Positions 22,091 to 33,887 of a stretch of DNA of 64,000 nucleotides are shown in pieces; position 1 is the first letter of the stretch; every line of letters starts with the position of its first letter. The translations under genes were made by a program, and so were the position numbers. A model generated the notes under the pieces. It made no database searches. It was not told the DNA's origin and was given only the letters and a program-made list of their open reading frames with translations. The DNA comes from Chinchilla lanigera (Eukaryota; Chordata; Mammalia; Rodentia; Chinchillidae), in contig NW_004955464.1 of NCBI RefSeq assembly GCF_000276665.1, positions 13,817,462 to 13,881,461 on the forward strand, given 5' to 3'.

Positions 22091-23270
22091 CTTATGATTT
22101 ACTCTCCCTCATTCTTGTTTGTACTGATTTGGGGGAGTTGGGAGTTTTTGGAGGCATTTTGTTGCCTTATCAAGTTTCTGGTTTTTTGTTTGTTTGTTTC
22201 TTTGTTGTGCTGGGGTTTGGAAATTCTTTGGCCCAGTGCCACATTCTTTAGAAGTCAGCTACATTATTGTTTATGTCTCCCCTAGGCAATCCGGGTATTG
22301 GCATAGAGAGAAAACCAATTGCCAGCGACTACTATGTTATCTTGTCTATGGTAGTAAATTCAGTGATAACAGTGGCATCAAAAGTCAACTGGTTATTGAC
22401 AAACCCTAGGAACTACTCATGCACAGCCCTTCACCAAAACAAAGAGGATTCTGACTTCAGTGAAGACAATTAGGCCCCCTTTATGTGTACCTATAGTAAT
22501 TTAGCACACTGATTTTTGTTGGATGTTGGCAGCAATGCCACAGCTCAAACATACCACTTGTCTATATACCTTCTTCTTTAGGACCATCCCCTCTGACAAT
22601 CACTGCCCCTGATTCTGGGCTCCCACAACAGAATACAGGACCCATGATCTTCCTGGTCTGAACCTGGGCCTCCCAGGGTATCCCAGGAGATCCTAGTTAG
22701 CTCTCACTCTCTCTAGCCTATCTCCCAAGGCTGTCTTTCACCCAGTCTTGGTGGAAGGGTATTGCTTCAGTCCTGGTGGTGAGGTGGACACTTCCTAGTC
22801 CTCTGGACTCAAGTGTTGGTTCTCAGTGGGTTGTGACATCAGCTGGGGGCAGGGTAGGTGCTTCCTGGGTTGTTCAGGCTTTGGCACAGGTCCTAGTGAT
22901 CTGTGACACTGGCCAATGAGTCCACTTATATTCTAACCTTGAAACATTTCTCCTCACATACAGCATGGATGACCAGTGCTCTGCTCAGTGGGAAGATTTT
23001 TCCTCACTACTGTCTTGCAGTGCAGCTACTGCCTACTTTTACTTTGTACTATATACACAGTCAGATCATCCAGGAACCAAAGGATGACTTTACCCTCTAC
23101 TTCCCTTGTCATAAGCAATTTCTCTTCACAATCTATATGTGAGCAGAGGAGAGGCACTGGTAAAACAGTGGAATGTGACATGGGGGTCTGGGATACCTGC
23201 CCTGCATCTTGCTTTGCTCTCTCCTCCTGTTTATGGTCAATCTTACTTGTGTTTCTCTCATTTTAGGATG
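22091..23270 (-). mobile_element. Possible L1 5' UTR or flanking sequence
   Basis: GC-richer text directly upstream (on the minus strand) of the ORF1 remnant. Its position and composition fit an L1 5' UTR, but I could not match a consensus. Confidence 0.3.
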
Positions 23271-23299
23271 GGTGGTTATCGTGCCTACCCAGTCTTATG

Positions 23300-23905
23300 A
23301 TCTGATTGGTCTCTATTATGATTTCATCTAAAATGTCCCCCAAAAGAAAGGACATTTTAGATCAGGAAAGAAATCCCCTGAAAGAAATCCCCCTGGAAGA
23401 AATCAGATCATAAGAAATCATAAGTGGATTATAAATTCATAGCTGAATGTATTGTTAGGACCTGGTTGAAGGAGGCGGGTCACTGAGAGCATGACTTGGA
23501 AGTCTGCCCCCTCCCCCACTTTTTTGCTTTCTCTCTGCTTCTTGGCTGTTCTGAGTCAAGCAGTTATCCTCTGCCATGCCCTGCCACCATGCTATTTCTG
23601 TGTTGAAGCTTGCCAACTATGGACTGAAACCTCTGAAACCATAAGTCAAATTTTAGAAAAGCTTCCCCGCACCCTGCCAGTACTGGGGATTGAATCCAGC
23701 GCCTTCACACTGAGATGCATCCCCAGACTTTTTGTTTTAAATTTTGAGGCAGGGTTTTACTAAGTCTCTAAATTGTCCTGGCTTGGCTAGAACCTGTGGT
23801 CCTCCTTCCTAGGCCTCCAAGAGTGTACACCATCACACCTGGATAAATTTCTTCTTTCAAATATAGGTATCAGGTGTTTGTTCCAGCAACTGAAAGGTTA
23901 AAAAA
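23300..23905 (+). mobile_element. MaLR-like LTR, split by an ID-B1 SINE
   Basis: AAATGTCCCCCAAAAG at about 23331, GGTTGAAGGAGGCGGGTCAC and CTATGGACTGAAACCTCTG match the LTR type at 4678-5108. The 3' end (ATAAATTTCTTCTTTCAAAT) resumes after the SINE. The text AAAGGACATTTTAGATCAG near 23347 looks like a local rearrangement. Confidence 0.6.
23658..23845 (-). repeat. ID-B1 fusion SINE (B4-like)
   Basis: AGTACTGGGGATTGAATCCA, then TTGAGGCAGGGTTTTACTAA and CACCATCACACCTGG; it interrupts the LTR. Confidence 0.8.
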
Positions 23906-23956
23906 AAACCTTTTGGAGCCCAGTTTTTGCTAAAGAATAAAGTTAAAGAAGTTACT

Positions 23957-24095
23957 TTAGCCACATGTGGTAGTGCATGCCTGTAATCCCAGCACTTGGA
24001 AGGCTGAGGCAGGAGGATCACTGTGAGTTTGAGGCCAGCCTGAACTAGTGAGACCTAGTTCACACAGTGAGACCTAGTTTTTAAAAAAAAGAAAG
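23957..24095 (+). repeat. B1-type SINE
   Basis: GCCACATGTGGTAGTGCATG, CCCAGCACTTGGAAGGCTGA, GTTTGAGGCCAGCCTGAAC. A short CACAGTGAGACCTAGTT duplication precedes the A-rich tail. Confidence 0.88.
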
Positions 24096-24234
24096 AAAAG
24101 AAAGGAAACAAAGAAAAGAAATTGGCTTAAACAACAGGTAAGGACATGGAGAGTATATGTCTACAGAGAAGGTCTGAAGGGATACAATAGAGGTAAGAAT
24201 TAAGATGCTTTCGGTTTTATTTTTATTGAATCCT

Positions 24235-24475
24235 GCTTGATCTGTATGCAGTTATTTTCTGTTGGCTAGGCACCCTTCTAAGCCCTTTAAAAATGCTACT
24301 AAATTAACGTATATGACCTATTAGGTAGATATTATTACTATGCACATTTTACAGAGGAGGAACCTGAGACTTGGGAGAGGTTATGTGACATCCCTTGGAG
24401 CACAGAGTTGATAAGTCATCAAACAGTCTAAACCCAAGAACTGTCTGGCTCCAAGGTCTATTCTTTATAAAGCCA
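24235..24475 (-). repeat. MIR
   Basis: TTTTACAGAGGAGGAACCTG, GAGAGGTTATGTGACATCCC and AACTGTCTGGCTCCAAGG fit the reverse-complement MIR. Confidence 0.75.
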
Positions 24476-25184
24476 CACTCAACCATTTGCTTCATCTCAG
24501 CTGTCATGACCAGCATGAGGAAAGAAGTGTGTACATTTGTGTGATGAGGTGTAGGGGAGGCTTTCCTGGCTGTGGTTGTGCTGTACTGTGCTGAAGAACC
24601 TTAGGATCTTTATTATTTCATTCAGTCCTTCATTGAACCAACATTTACAAAATACCTCATTGATAATGACTAAAAAGGAGAATGTCACAACACTTCACCC
24701 TTGCAATTTCCCTGAAGGGAGGCTTTCTTACAAGGGAAGGGTTACTGCCCAGATTTTGAGTTGAGAAGAGAAACTCTCTATATGGAAAGATGTATTTGTC
24801 TGCCTATGGTAGTTCTGAGGGCTGGAGGAAGGATAAAGTGGTTTGGCCACTGGGTCCTAAGGTGCAAATCTGATGTCCTTCTGTGATGTTAAGAGCTGCC
24901 CTAGTGGGCCCTGGGTAGAGGTGTGGACAGTTTGGTCCTTTGATAGAAGCCCGTGTGTCAGACTTTCTCTTCTCCGAGGTCTCTGTTCCTTGATGTCTCA
25001 GTAGCATCCTGTCACACCTTGCCATTAGAGCTATAAATTACTTTCTGCTTCATGGGTGCATGTTTCTACTTATTAAGTAGCTACCTGGATGTTTGAGTCT
25101 GCTCTATTTCTTGGGTGCATCTTGAGCTATAGTCACACCCTGGCCTAGGATTTTTAGTTCAGCCTGGGAAGCTTAATTACCACA

Positions 25185-25300
25185 ATAACTTACATTTAGT
25201 AAGCACTTACTGCATACCAGGTCTTGTGCCAAGGATGACATTCTTTAGTTGTCATGGCAACCCTCAAATTGAAGCCCTGATCTACTGTTAGAAAAGGAAG
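25185..25300 (-). repeat. MIR fragment
   Basis: TTTAGTAAGCACTTACTGCA and TACCAGGTCTTGTGCCAAGG match the MIR 3' end in reverse complement. Confidence 0.55.
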
Positions 25301-25499
25301 ATACAGTCAGCATGCAGAAGCAGCTCTTTGCTAAGGCTTTGGCTGTCTCCCCTTCCTGTCCTGCACATCCGGTCCACTGTAGGACCCGCACCTGCTTCTC
25401 TGGCCTGCTTCCAGCTTTTAGCTGGTTTCTTCTTGTCCGTGAATAGGCATTGCCACTGGGTCTGCTCCCTTTCTCTAAGCTTCCCTTGTGCTTTTCCTG

Positions 25500-25785
25500 A
25501 TTGTGGCTCATACTGTTCCTTCTGTTCAGAATTCCTGCTTCCCCTTTTCTGCCTAGAAAAATCCTTATTTTTCAAACCTTGCTTTAATGTCATCCTGACC
25601 TCCCTGCCCTCCCGTCAGAACTAATTGCTCCCTCTTTTGTGTTGCTCAACAGCACTTATCAAGAACTGTAGTTACTTGTTTGGCTACTCAGTCTGGGAGA
25701 AGAGCCGCAGAGGCCTGGTCTCATTTACCTTGCTGTCCCTAGGGCTCAGAGCTGCCCAGTGTTTGAAAAGTCCATTGGGATTGGG
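25500..25785 (+). mobile_element. L2 fragment
   Basis: CCTTGCTTTAATGTCATCCT, CTGACCTCCCTGCCCTCC and GCTCAACAGCACTTATCAAG follow the L2 3' region. Confidence 0.55.
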
Positions 25786-27194
25786 GTAGGGGCTGTGCGG
25801 TTTGACTGGGGACATCCTTGAGATAGGGCCAGCCTTGGTTTGCTCTGCATCTCTGCTGTCTGTCTAGCCTTCTCCTTGGCTTGCCAAAACTGGATTTCAG
25901 AGACTAAAACAGGATTTACCTTCAGCTGGAATATGTCGCTCTCCTCTCCAGATGAACCTCCTTTCGTGGCCAACCTGCCACCTGCCTCCTGCTTGGTACC
26001 CCCTCCAGCTCTCCCCCATTTAGCAGCATCTGTGGATTTCATTAACTTGCTACTTAACCCCTTTCACTCAGATCAGCTCTGAAGATGATAAATCAGGCCC
26101 AGGGCTCATCCCTGCAGTGGTCGTCCTCGCCATATCCCCTCTAACGAGGCTCTGGGTGACCTATTCATCACTGGCTGCCCTCTCCTTGTGCAGTTCCATT
26201 GCCTACACCCCATGCACCCCATACAGATGGTGTCAGTGTGATTACAGCCCAGAAGCTTTGGATTGAATTCTGGAACTAGATTTGGAGACAGCCTCTGGGA
26301 TTGGTGAGTTTCCTGGGCCAGGCAACCTCTGTCCCTGAGGGCTGTGGGCTTTGGCTTCCTGAACAGTGGGTAGCTCAAGGTAGCACCCAGAAGCTGCAGG
26401 TGGTGGTGGCCTGGGAAAGGGAGAGTTATGTATAAAGTTGGGTGGGGCCAGGCAAAGATTGGACCTGCATTTTTACTCCTATATTTTTACCCCTTCAAAA
26501 TCTCTCTGAGGCTGTTTCTCTGCTCCCTGGGTGGGTAACCTGGGCCTCAGGGAAGTGCCAGAATGAGGCCAGGGTAGGAGGTAGTGTGGCTTTTCCAGGA
26601 CATTCCACAGTGGCCCTTTTCCTCCTACCCTCTGATCCTGCTCCTTTCCTAAGCCCTGCTTATACATCATTGATTTTTCTTTCTCCTATATTTTCCTTCT
26701 TCCCTGTCCTCCTCTGCCCTAGGCCCCAGATCCCTCCTCGTACCTTCTTTCTCCTTATTTCCCATGCCTCCTCCTCTATTCTTTTATTTTTTTTTCTAGG
26801 CACAAGTCCCTAAAGGGACTACACTGAACATGGCAGGGACCTAACCTTTTTGTAGTGTCTCTTGTTTCCCTTCCCTCAAAGATCCCTGCTCTCTGGGCTG
26901 CCTTCTATCGCCTCCACTTCTTACCTCATTCCCAGTCTGTGAAGGAGACAACATTGGAGAAGATGCAGCTTTCTGCCTGGCTCACAGCCGCCTCCTGAGA
27001 AACATAAATTGGGCCCAAATTGGAATCTCCCCACCCTTCTTCCTTCCCTATCTCTTCCCAGGCCCTGGATGATCTGCTGCTCTTCCTGCTTGTAAGGAGC
27101 CCCCTCCAAGGCACCCATCTTCTGTCCCTCGGTAGGAGTTGGGGAGGGGGTAGGGGGAAGGCCAAGGCTGTTGGATGTTCATTTAGCCCTCCAT
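25786..27194. other. Intergenic, GC-moderate, no gene seen
   Basis: Unique or pyrimidine-rich sequence. Overlapping open frames on both strands (for example 26442-26813 and 26926-27315) have no recognisable product. Confidence 0.35.
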
Positions 27195-27370
27195 GTGTGC
27201 TTTTGGCAGGTGCTATTTCTACAATGTCTTCATTACCTCCTAATTGGCCAAATCTCTTTTTTTTATTTTTCTTGCTAAAGACAGATTTAAAGAACGAGTT
27301 CAGTGGCTCAGCCATTTTCAGACCATCATTAATTTCCCGCCTTCTTATTTATTAATGGGGCAACTTCCTT
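27195..27370. other. Candidate conserved non-coding element
   Basis: Repeat-free block with homeobox-like and NF-Y-like words: TCCTAATTGGCCAAATC near 27238 and ATCATTAATTTCCCGCC near 27325. Flagged by texture only. Confidence 0.3.
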
Positions 27371-27689
27371 GCTGGTATTTCTTGTTCCCTGGATATCTGT
27401 GTAAAAGCCTGCCTTACTCATGCAGCCCCTGGGACCAGTGCTAACTCACTCTGACTTTGTGCTGCCCTCAGCTGCTCTGCTGTTGTCTCCCAGCCCGACT
27501 GCTCTCACAGCCCTTCATGGTCAAGGCACCTCACTTGGCCTGCAGAGAGGACAGCAGGGAGTGCCCCCTGCAGTCTAGGTGTAGAGGCTTTCTTCTTGTG
27601 CATGCCAGGGACTGACACTCCCAGCTAGCTCCTCCACCCCTCGCTCCATCCACACTGTTCCAGCTCCTACACCAGGCTGACACATGCAG

Positions 27690-27842
27690 TTTTATTCATT
27701 TTCCAAGACCTTGAGGAAATTGCAGCTTAGGGAGCAGCAGTGACTTGCCCAGGGTCACTTTGTTTGCAAAGAGTAGAGCAAGGATGTGAGCCCACTTTTG
27801 CCTGGCTCCATAGCTTCAGTGCTTCCTCCATGCTAGTCTGCC
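27690..27842 (-). repeat. MIR
   Basis: ACTTGCCCAGGGTCACTTTG and TGAGCCCACTTTTGCCTGGC in reverse-complement MIR order. Confidence 0.6.
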
Positions 27843-29204
27843 TTTTGATTAGGACAAGTCTTGATAAACAGGGAGAAACCAGGATCAGCAAGACAGCAGC
27901 AGCAGTTGGGAAATAGAAGTTACTGACCTGAACATTAGCACACTGTGTTAGGTGACCTGGCCCTCCTTTTTGTACTTGTACCTCTGCATGTCCTTATCTT
28001 CCCATGCCTATTAGTTAAAGGTCTTAGCGATGGTGACATTATTCACACTTGAAAGTGGTTATGTCAGGATCCTTTTCATGCCTCTCAAAGGCAAGCCTGT
28101 GCCTATGGTTCTTTCTGAGGCCTTCTGAATGTGTCCTGGGTTGTTACCTTTTGATTCTGGTTCTCTAGGAGCTTCAGCCCATCTCTCCAGGTGAGGGACA
28201 GGCCCTGCTGCTGCCCCTAAACCTTACCATGTAGGGTGCAGGTATCAGTAAGCACTGGGTTCCTTGAGCTAACAGCTACCACCCTAGAAGCCAGGTCTAG
28301 GTCAGAGCACATGCTGACTCCACACCATCTTTACTACGGATGATGGGCACTAGCGGTATGGCCTTATTAGGATTCCTCCTTCGGCACCTTCTACAATCAG
28401 AAATATGCTTGTTATTTCCCTAGGCTCTGAGTGGCCAAGGCTGTAGCTGCCTCCACATTACTAGTGAGAAGTGATGTGATGATGAGTAGAGCGATTCCAA
28501 GTCAGGGTGCTGGCCTAGCGTGAAAACAACCTCAAGGCCCCTATGGCTGTTGCCAAATGCCACATCAACTCTTCAGGTTGGAAATGAGAGCTAACGGAAA
28601 GACTCTTAGAAGACTTGAGGGGAGAGGGGATAGGGAGGGAACTTAGGGCAGAATCACCCCACCTGGTCTGGAAGCTAAGTTCCCTCCAGTGGCAGTGGCC
28701 CTAGATTAGCAGCAGTGCTGTGGAGAAGTCCCCTGGGGCTGAGCCCTGGGAGCCGTGTTTTCACACTAAAAGACCTTGTTTCTTGTCTCGTCCTGGTCAT
28801 AACCCTGGTTAATAGAGACATTAAGATGAATGATTGAGCCTGCCTCTTACTGCAGCTGGAAGGAGGGGCAGCCTGGGTGACCCTGGACATAGGGGACATG
28901 GTAGGGGTGAGGTGGAGGGGACAGGGGATTTGGGAAGCATTCCCCTTCAACACTAGCTTTGGTAGGCTAAAACCTCCTGTCCCCCCAAAGCCCCCAAAGC
29001 CTGCCTCATCTGGTAGGGCTTCTGCACTGAGCAACCATAGCTTTGTTCTGCCACTCCAGCATCAGGGAGGGGATGGTGCAAGCAGGAAAAGCTGTAGCTA
29101 TGTAAGGGGTGAGGGCAGCTTGGGGCAACTTTTACTTACATAGGCTTTCAAATGGCTTTGATAAGCTTCTATACACAAAGCCTTTCATATTTATAAAACC
29201 AATA
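27843..29204. other. Intergenic, no gene seen
   Basis: Mostly unique sequence without an assignable repeat. Open frames near 28675-29143 overlap on opposite strands and are not supported. Confidence 0.35.
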
Positions 29205-29435
29205 GACAACAATTATTGAGTGTTTGGATGTTTCAGGATTGTGTTTTATATTGTATGCACTGTCACATTTTATCACCACAGCAGTCCCAAGATGCAGGCC
29301 AAGTTACTGTCCCCAATTTACAGATGAGAAAACTGACACTAGAGAAGCTAAGCAACTTGCCCAAAGTCACCCAAGTAATAAGCCACAGAATTGGTCTATG
29401 AACCCAGGAGGCCTATGCTCTTAACACTGTCACAG
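29205..29435 (-). repeat. MIR
   Basis: CAGATGAGAAAACTGACACT, GCAACTTGCCCAAAGTCACC and GCTCTTAACACTGTCACA match the reverse-complement MIR closely. Confidence 0.85.
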
Positions 29436-29569
29436 TTCACTGTCTCTAGTTTTACAAATTGACCTCGCCTGGAATGAAGAGGAAGGTAGGGGAGGACTGA
29501 GATTTTGAATCAGATGGGGAATTGATTTAGAGGTCAGAGACAACAGTTAGGGATAAACAGGCTCATCTC

Positions 29570-29725
29570 TGGATGGGGATGGAGAAGTGGTGGGCCCCAG
29601 GGAGCGCCGCCGAGACAGGCTTCATTTAGTATGTTTATGACAGGTCTGGCTGAGCGCAGCCCAGGGAAAGCTGCCCCTTGTTAGATGACACCGAACACTT
29701 CGGGGCAGGAAAATATCTTGTTTTT
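29570..29725. other. Candidate conserved non-coding element
   Basis: Repeat-free, locally CpG-containing block (AGCGCCGCCGAGACAGGC at about 29603; ACACCGAACACTTCGGGGC at about 29687) in an otherwise AT-rich stretch. Conservation not tested. Confidence 0.3.
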
Positions 29726-29862
29726 TGTCTTCCCCCAGATCCTTACCTCTGCCCTTTACCTGGCATTTTGTGGAACACGGAACACATTTTCAATAAAGAC
29801 TGCTAAAATATAGATGCTAGATAAAAGTGAAGCACCACTGCAGCCTTGGGCCACACTTTGCA

Positions 29863-29931
29863 ATCAAAACAAAACAAAACAAAAACAAAACAAAACAAAA
29901 CAAAACAAAACAAAACAAAACAAAACAAAAC
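29863..29931 (+). repeat. (AAAAC)n microsatellite
   Basis: About 13 consecutive AAAAC units with one 6-base unit. Confidence 0.97.
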
Positions 29932-30142
29932 TCTCTACCCTGCTGATGTGAGTGAATGCATTTCAGGAAGCTGGGCCAGAGCTATTCTGTATGATCAAAA
30001 ATGACAGGGAATATTTAATTTTTTAAAAAGTCCACTTATTATAGTAAGATACATTGCCATTAACCCCTCTCAAAATACTCCTCCTTGCTTCAAACACATG
30101 TACCCCACGATTCTTGCCACTTTCTAAAGTAGTTCTGGTAGT

Positions 30143-30252
30143 TCTTTTTTTTTTTTTTTTGGTTTTGGTTTTTTTTCTGGTACCAGGAATTGAACTCACA
30201 ACCTTGCACTTGCCAGGCAGGCACTGTGCTGCTGAGCCAAATCCCCAGCCCC
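30143..30252 (-). repeat. ID SINE with target-site duplication
   Basis: Long T-run, GGTACCAGGAATTGAACTCA, GCTGAGCCAAATCCCCAGC. AGTTCTGGTAGTTCTT occurs on both sides (about 30130 and 30253). Confidence 0.92.
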
Positions 30253-30654
30253 AGTTCTGGTAGTTCTTGTTTGTGTCTTCCATTATGTTTTTATGGCTGC
30301 CTTGATGTCCTGAAACAATTTTGCAATGTTTACCTTTCATGGTCATTTTCACTCCGGGGAAGAGCCAGAAGTTGCAAGATGCCAGATCCAGCGAATAAGG
30401 TGGATGAGGACATAACGTTTTTATGAGCCTGCCTTTCTGTTGGATGGCACTCAGCTACAGCATTCACTGCATTTTAAAATCAGGTCTTATGACACAAATG
30501 AGGACTTTCAGCACTTCTTCAGAAAGTATTCAAAGTGTATTCAAAGCAAGGGGGTGCATTTTTGGGGGGTTAATAGCAATGTATCTTTTACTGTGATAAA
30601 TTTTGTAATTTAAACATTTACCATATATTTTGATCACCCCTTGTAGTGTAGTCT

Positions 30655-30832
30655 AGAAGCTTCTACCCCAGGTGTGGTCTAAGGGGCAGCAGCACCAGCC
30701 TCACCAGGGAACTTGCTAGAGATGCAGAATCTGAGGCCTTTTCCAGACCCAGGTAATCGTGATTTGCATTCAACAAGATGATTGCAACGAGGAATGATTA
30801 CACATTAAAATTTGAGAGCCACCACTCTACCA
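30655..30832 (-). mobile_element. MER5A-type hAT-Charlie element
   Basis: GGGAACTTGCTAGAGATGCA, AATCTGAGGCCTTTTCCAGA and TAAAATTTGAGAGCCACCAC follow MER5A. It is a non-autonomous DNA transposon. Confidence 0.75.
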
Positions 30833-30919
30833 GTCACAGGACTGACCTAGTTACTGGTTGGCTTTAAACCTGTCAGTTTAAAGGCTCTATATCACTCTCA
30901 ATGTTAAGTCCAACATTTA

Positions 30920-31082
30920 TTTCTTTATTTCTGTTTTTTTTGAGACAGGGTCTTACTACATAGTTCAGGCTTGCCTTGAACTCACTGTGTAGCCCAGGTT
31001 AATCTTGAATTCACAGTGATCTTCCTGCCTCAGCATCCTGAGTGCTGGGATTACAGGTGAGCTCTACCATGTCTGATCTCAA
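30920..31082 (-). repeat. B1-type SINE
   Basis: TTGAGACAGGGTCTTACTAC, CACTGTGTAGCCCAGGTTAA, GCTGGGATTACAGGTGAGC. It lies head-to-head with the B1 at 31095. Confidence 0.88.
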
Positions 31083-31094
31083 GCACTTTAAAAG

Positions 31095-31215
31095 GTGTAC
31101 TGGCTACTGGCTACTTGGGAGGCTGAGGCAGGAGGATCACTTTTAGCCTGAGAGTTTAAGGCCAATCTGAGCAATATAGTGAGACCCTGTCTCTTAGAAA
31201 AGAAGGAGGAGGAGG
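31095..31215 (+). repeat. B1-type SINE (partial) with GGA/GAA tail
   Basis: CTACTTGGGAGGCTGAGGCA and AATATAGTGAGACCCTGTCT, then a purine-rich tail. Confidence 0.82.
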
Positions 31216-31289
31216 AGATAAGAAAAAAAGAAAGAGAAAGGAAAGGAAGGATTTTATGGCTGCATGATCTAACTCTTGCCCAGGTTTTC

Positions 31290-31730
31290 AAATTCTTCGC
31301 TCACCACTCCCTTTAGCACATCATCTTCTCCAGTCATATTTCTTTCCATCCCCATGTGGACTGTTTTGCCTAGCATCTTTGCTCATGTTATTCTCTTTGC
31401 CTGGATGCACTCTCTGAATCACCTGTTTTCTCCTTTTGTTGGTCTGAGAAATTCCTACTCAGCTTTTAAGACTGGATTTAAATGCGCCTTGTTCCGAGAA
31501 GCCTTTCCAGACTGTATTAATGTATCTCCTCTGCAAATTCTCATTGCAGGTGGTCTTTATAATCACAGTTATCACTCTGAGTGACAATGATTTCTTTACC
31601 ATTAGGTTCCCCTCACTGGAGTGCAAGGTCTATGAGGGAAGGAAGTGTTTCTATTGTTCATGTCCTCTCCTGTTCTTTCCTGGAGTCTAACACTTAGCAG
31701 TCAGTCAAGGAATATTTTTTTGAGTCTTGA
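31290..31730 (+). mobile_element. L2 fragment
   Basis: In L2 order: CTTTGCCTGGATGCACTCTC, AGAAATTCCTACTCAGCTTT, CCGAGAAGCCTTTCCAGACT, CACTGGAGTGCAAGGTCTAT, GTCTAACACTTAGCAGTCAG. One of the clearer L2 copies here. Confidence 0.75.
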
Positions 31731-32073
31731 GAAGGTATACACTTGGGTATACACTTAGTTATAATGTAGGAAAAGTGAGGGCTGGGGTTTTCTGGAAAAG
31801 ATGCTCTGAATGTGTCATGTGCTTCCCTAAAATCCCTCTGGCACTCTCAGATCCTTGAGCTTTGTGGTCTTGACCAGGCACTGCCTAGAGATAAGATTGT
31901 TAAGCATGCCCCAGCCCTGAGGATCAGCCAGTGCTGATTTACATGGGGCCAAAAAGCTTCTCAAAGAAAAGCAATTAGCACATCCATAACTGGATCAGGT
32001 ATATACTAGCATGACTTGGATAGGGGTGTGTGACAACCCACTGGACTTCATATTGCTGGAAGGACCAGCCATT

Positions 32074-32169
32074 CCAGAGAGAGACATATGACAGAGGAGA
32101 GAGAAGTCTGGCAGGGTGAGGTGGTTTCCACAACAGAACCAAAAGTTAAAGAGGGACCATACCTCTGGT
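32074..32169 (+). repeat. 96-bp direct repeat, copy 1
   Basis: Aligns without gaps to 33792-33887 with 5 mismatches by my count. It contains GAGAGAGACATATGACAGAG. The family is not recognised. Confidence 0.9.
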
Positions 32170-32874
32170 TCAGTGTGAGGGCTCTTAGGCAAACACAGCT
32201 TATCTTGGTTACTCTGATAGCAGCAGACATGCACAATGAGAAGAAAAAGGGCTCCTTGAGCAAGTGGAAAGAGCTCAGACAACACTGCTGGAGGATCTAT
32301 ATCCTTCTAACTGAGTATCGGATGGAATCATTTCCTCACGGCAGGAAAATGTCATGCTCTCATGTTGTCATAGTACTGTAACAATTAAGCATATCAAGAG
32401 AGGTATTCAAAGCCAGCATCCAGGGTGAACTTGGTAGTAGGAGCCAGACTGATGGGCACAGTCGAGGCTTGGGAGGGCTCTTTTCCTAGCATTTCTACAG
32501 GAGTGGGTGGGAACCTAGAGTTAGCAAGATTGAAACTCATTTGGCCTGTGCCCTGGTATAGATGATAGGCTTGGAACATCTGCATTACTGCAGATGAATT
32601 ACAAGGCAGCCCAGGAAACAGAACTACCAGAAAGCAGCAGTTTATGAGTGGATTTGAAAAGATGAAGGATCCTGGCCTGGAAGAAGTCAACACTTCTCCA
32701 AAAGGCCAGGGTGAATGCTGGTGGCTGATCAGTGATGCAAAAGCCTCAGTAGGTAACTTATAGCCTGGTGTAGAGAGAAGTTGAAACTGAGACAGGAAAA
32801 GGTGAAGGGTGAGAGTACCTGTGGCTCATGACCAAACTCAAGGGAAAACTGATGGATGCTTTACTCACTAAGTA

Positions 32875-32995
32875 CTTCCCTTATGCTGGGTGGGTACTTT
32901 AAGAGCTGCTTTCTTCACTATTTTGGTGATGTTTCTATTTTATAGTTGAGGAAGCAGGCCCAGAGAGTTGACTTCACTTACTTATCAAATAAATG
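32875..32995 (-). repeat. MIR fragment
   Basis: TTTTATAGTTGAGGAAGCAG and TTTAAGAGCTGCTTTCTTCA resemble the reverse-complement MIR core. Confidence 0.4.
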
Positions 32996-32999
32996 CACA

Positions 33000-33785
33000 T
33001 AGACTATGAAGATGATTAAGACATAATCCTTTTCCTTGAGGATCTCAGAATATTGCAGGAGAGAGACACACAGGCAGCTGTTTTATTACAGAATGGTGCT
33101 TAGACAAGAGTGAATGCAACCACAAGGTACAGTGAAACAATAAAGAGGTTCCTCAAGTCACAGGGTCAGTAAGCATCAAAGCCAGGACTCAAGTCCTGGA
33201 TTGTCTAGGTTCAAACCTCAGTCCCTTTCACCACACTAGCTGTATAGGTACGGTTATAGTTATAGACAGGGCCCTTAGTAATACTAATCATAGTTCTGAG
33301 GATGGGCAATGTTTACAAACAAGGAGAGGACACTGAGAGTCGGGATGTGGTGTGGTGACCCAGCAGCATCTCAGTTCCAGAATGCAGATGGTACCCTCAA
33401 GGTGAACAGGGTGTGGAGACTCTCAGGGAAGCCCTCCCCTGGAACAGAACTGATGCTAGAGCTTAGAGATATCAGTGAATAGCCACTGGAGCACTGGAGG
33501 CAGGACACGAGGCTGGTCCCAGGAGAGACAGACTGAGAATCAGGGAGGGGTTTCAAAGATTAAGCTGGGATTGGATAAAGAGGTCATATTGGGGGTAGCA
33601 GTGGAGAGAGGAGAATACAATCTGACAATTCTTGGGCTGGCAGAACTTGCCCACTCTTAAGATCATTATCACCTGTTTGTTTCTTTCTAGTCCAATAGTT
33701 CCTGACAGGACTGCATGACTTTTTCAAAGCAATGTCTTTCCTTTCAAACTTTGCATTTTCTTCCCTTCTACGTGCCAGGTCTGGA
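33000..33785. other. Intergenic, unassigned
   Basis: No gene or clear repeat. A MIR-like tail (AAGCCAGGACTCAAGTCCTG near 33179) is possible. Confidence 0.3.
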
Positions 33786-33791
33786 AGGAGC

Positions 33792-33887
33792 CCAGAGAGA
33801 GACATATGACAGAGGACAGAGCAGTCTGGCAGGGTGAGTTGGTTTCTACAACAGAACCAAAAGCTAAAGAGGGACCATACCTCTGGT
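33792..33887 (+). repeat. 96-bp direct repeat, copy 2
   Basis: See 32074-32169; the constant offset is 1718 bases. The flanking sequence of the two copies differs. Confidence 0.9.
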
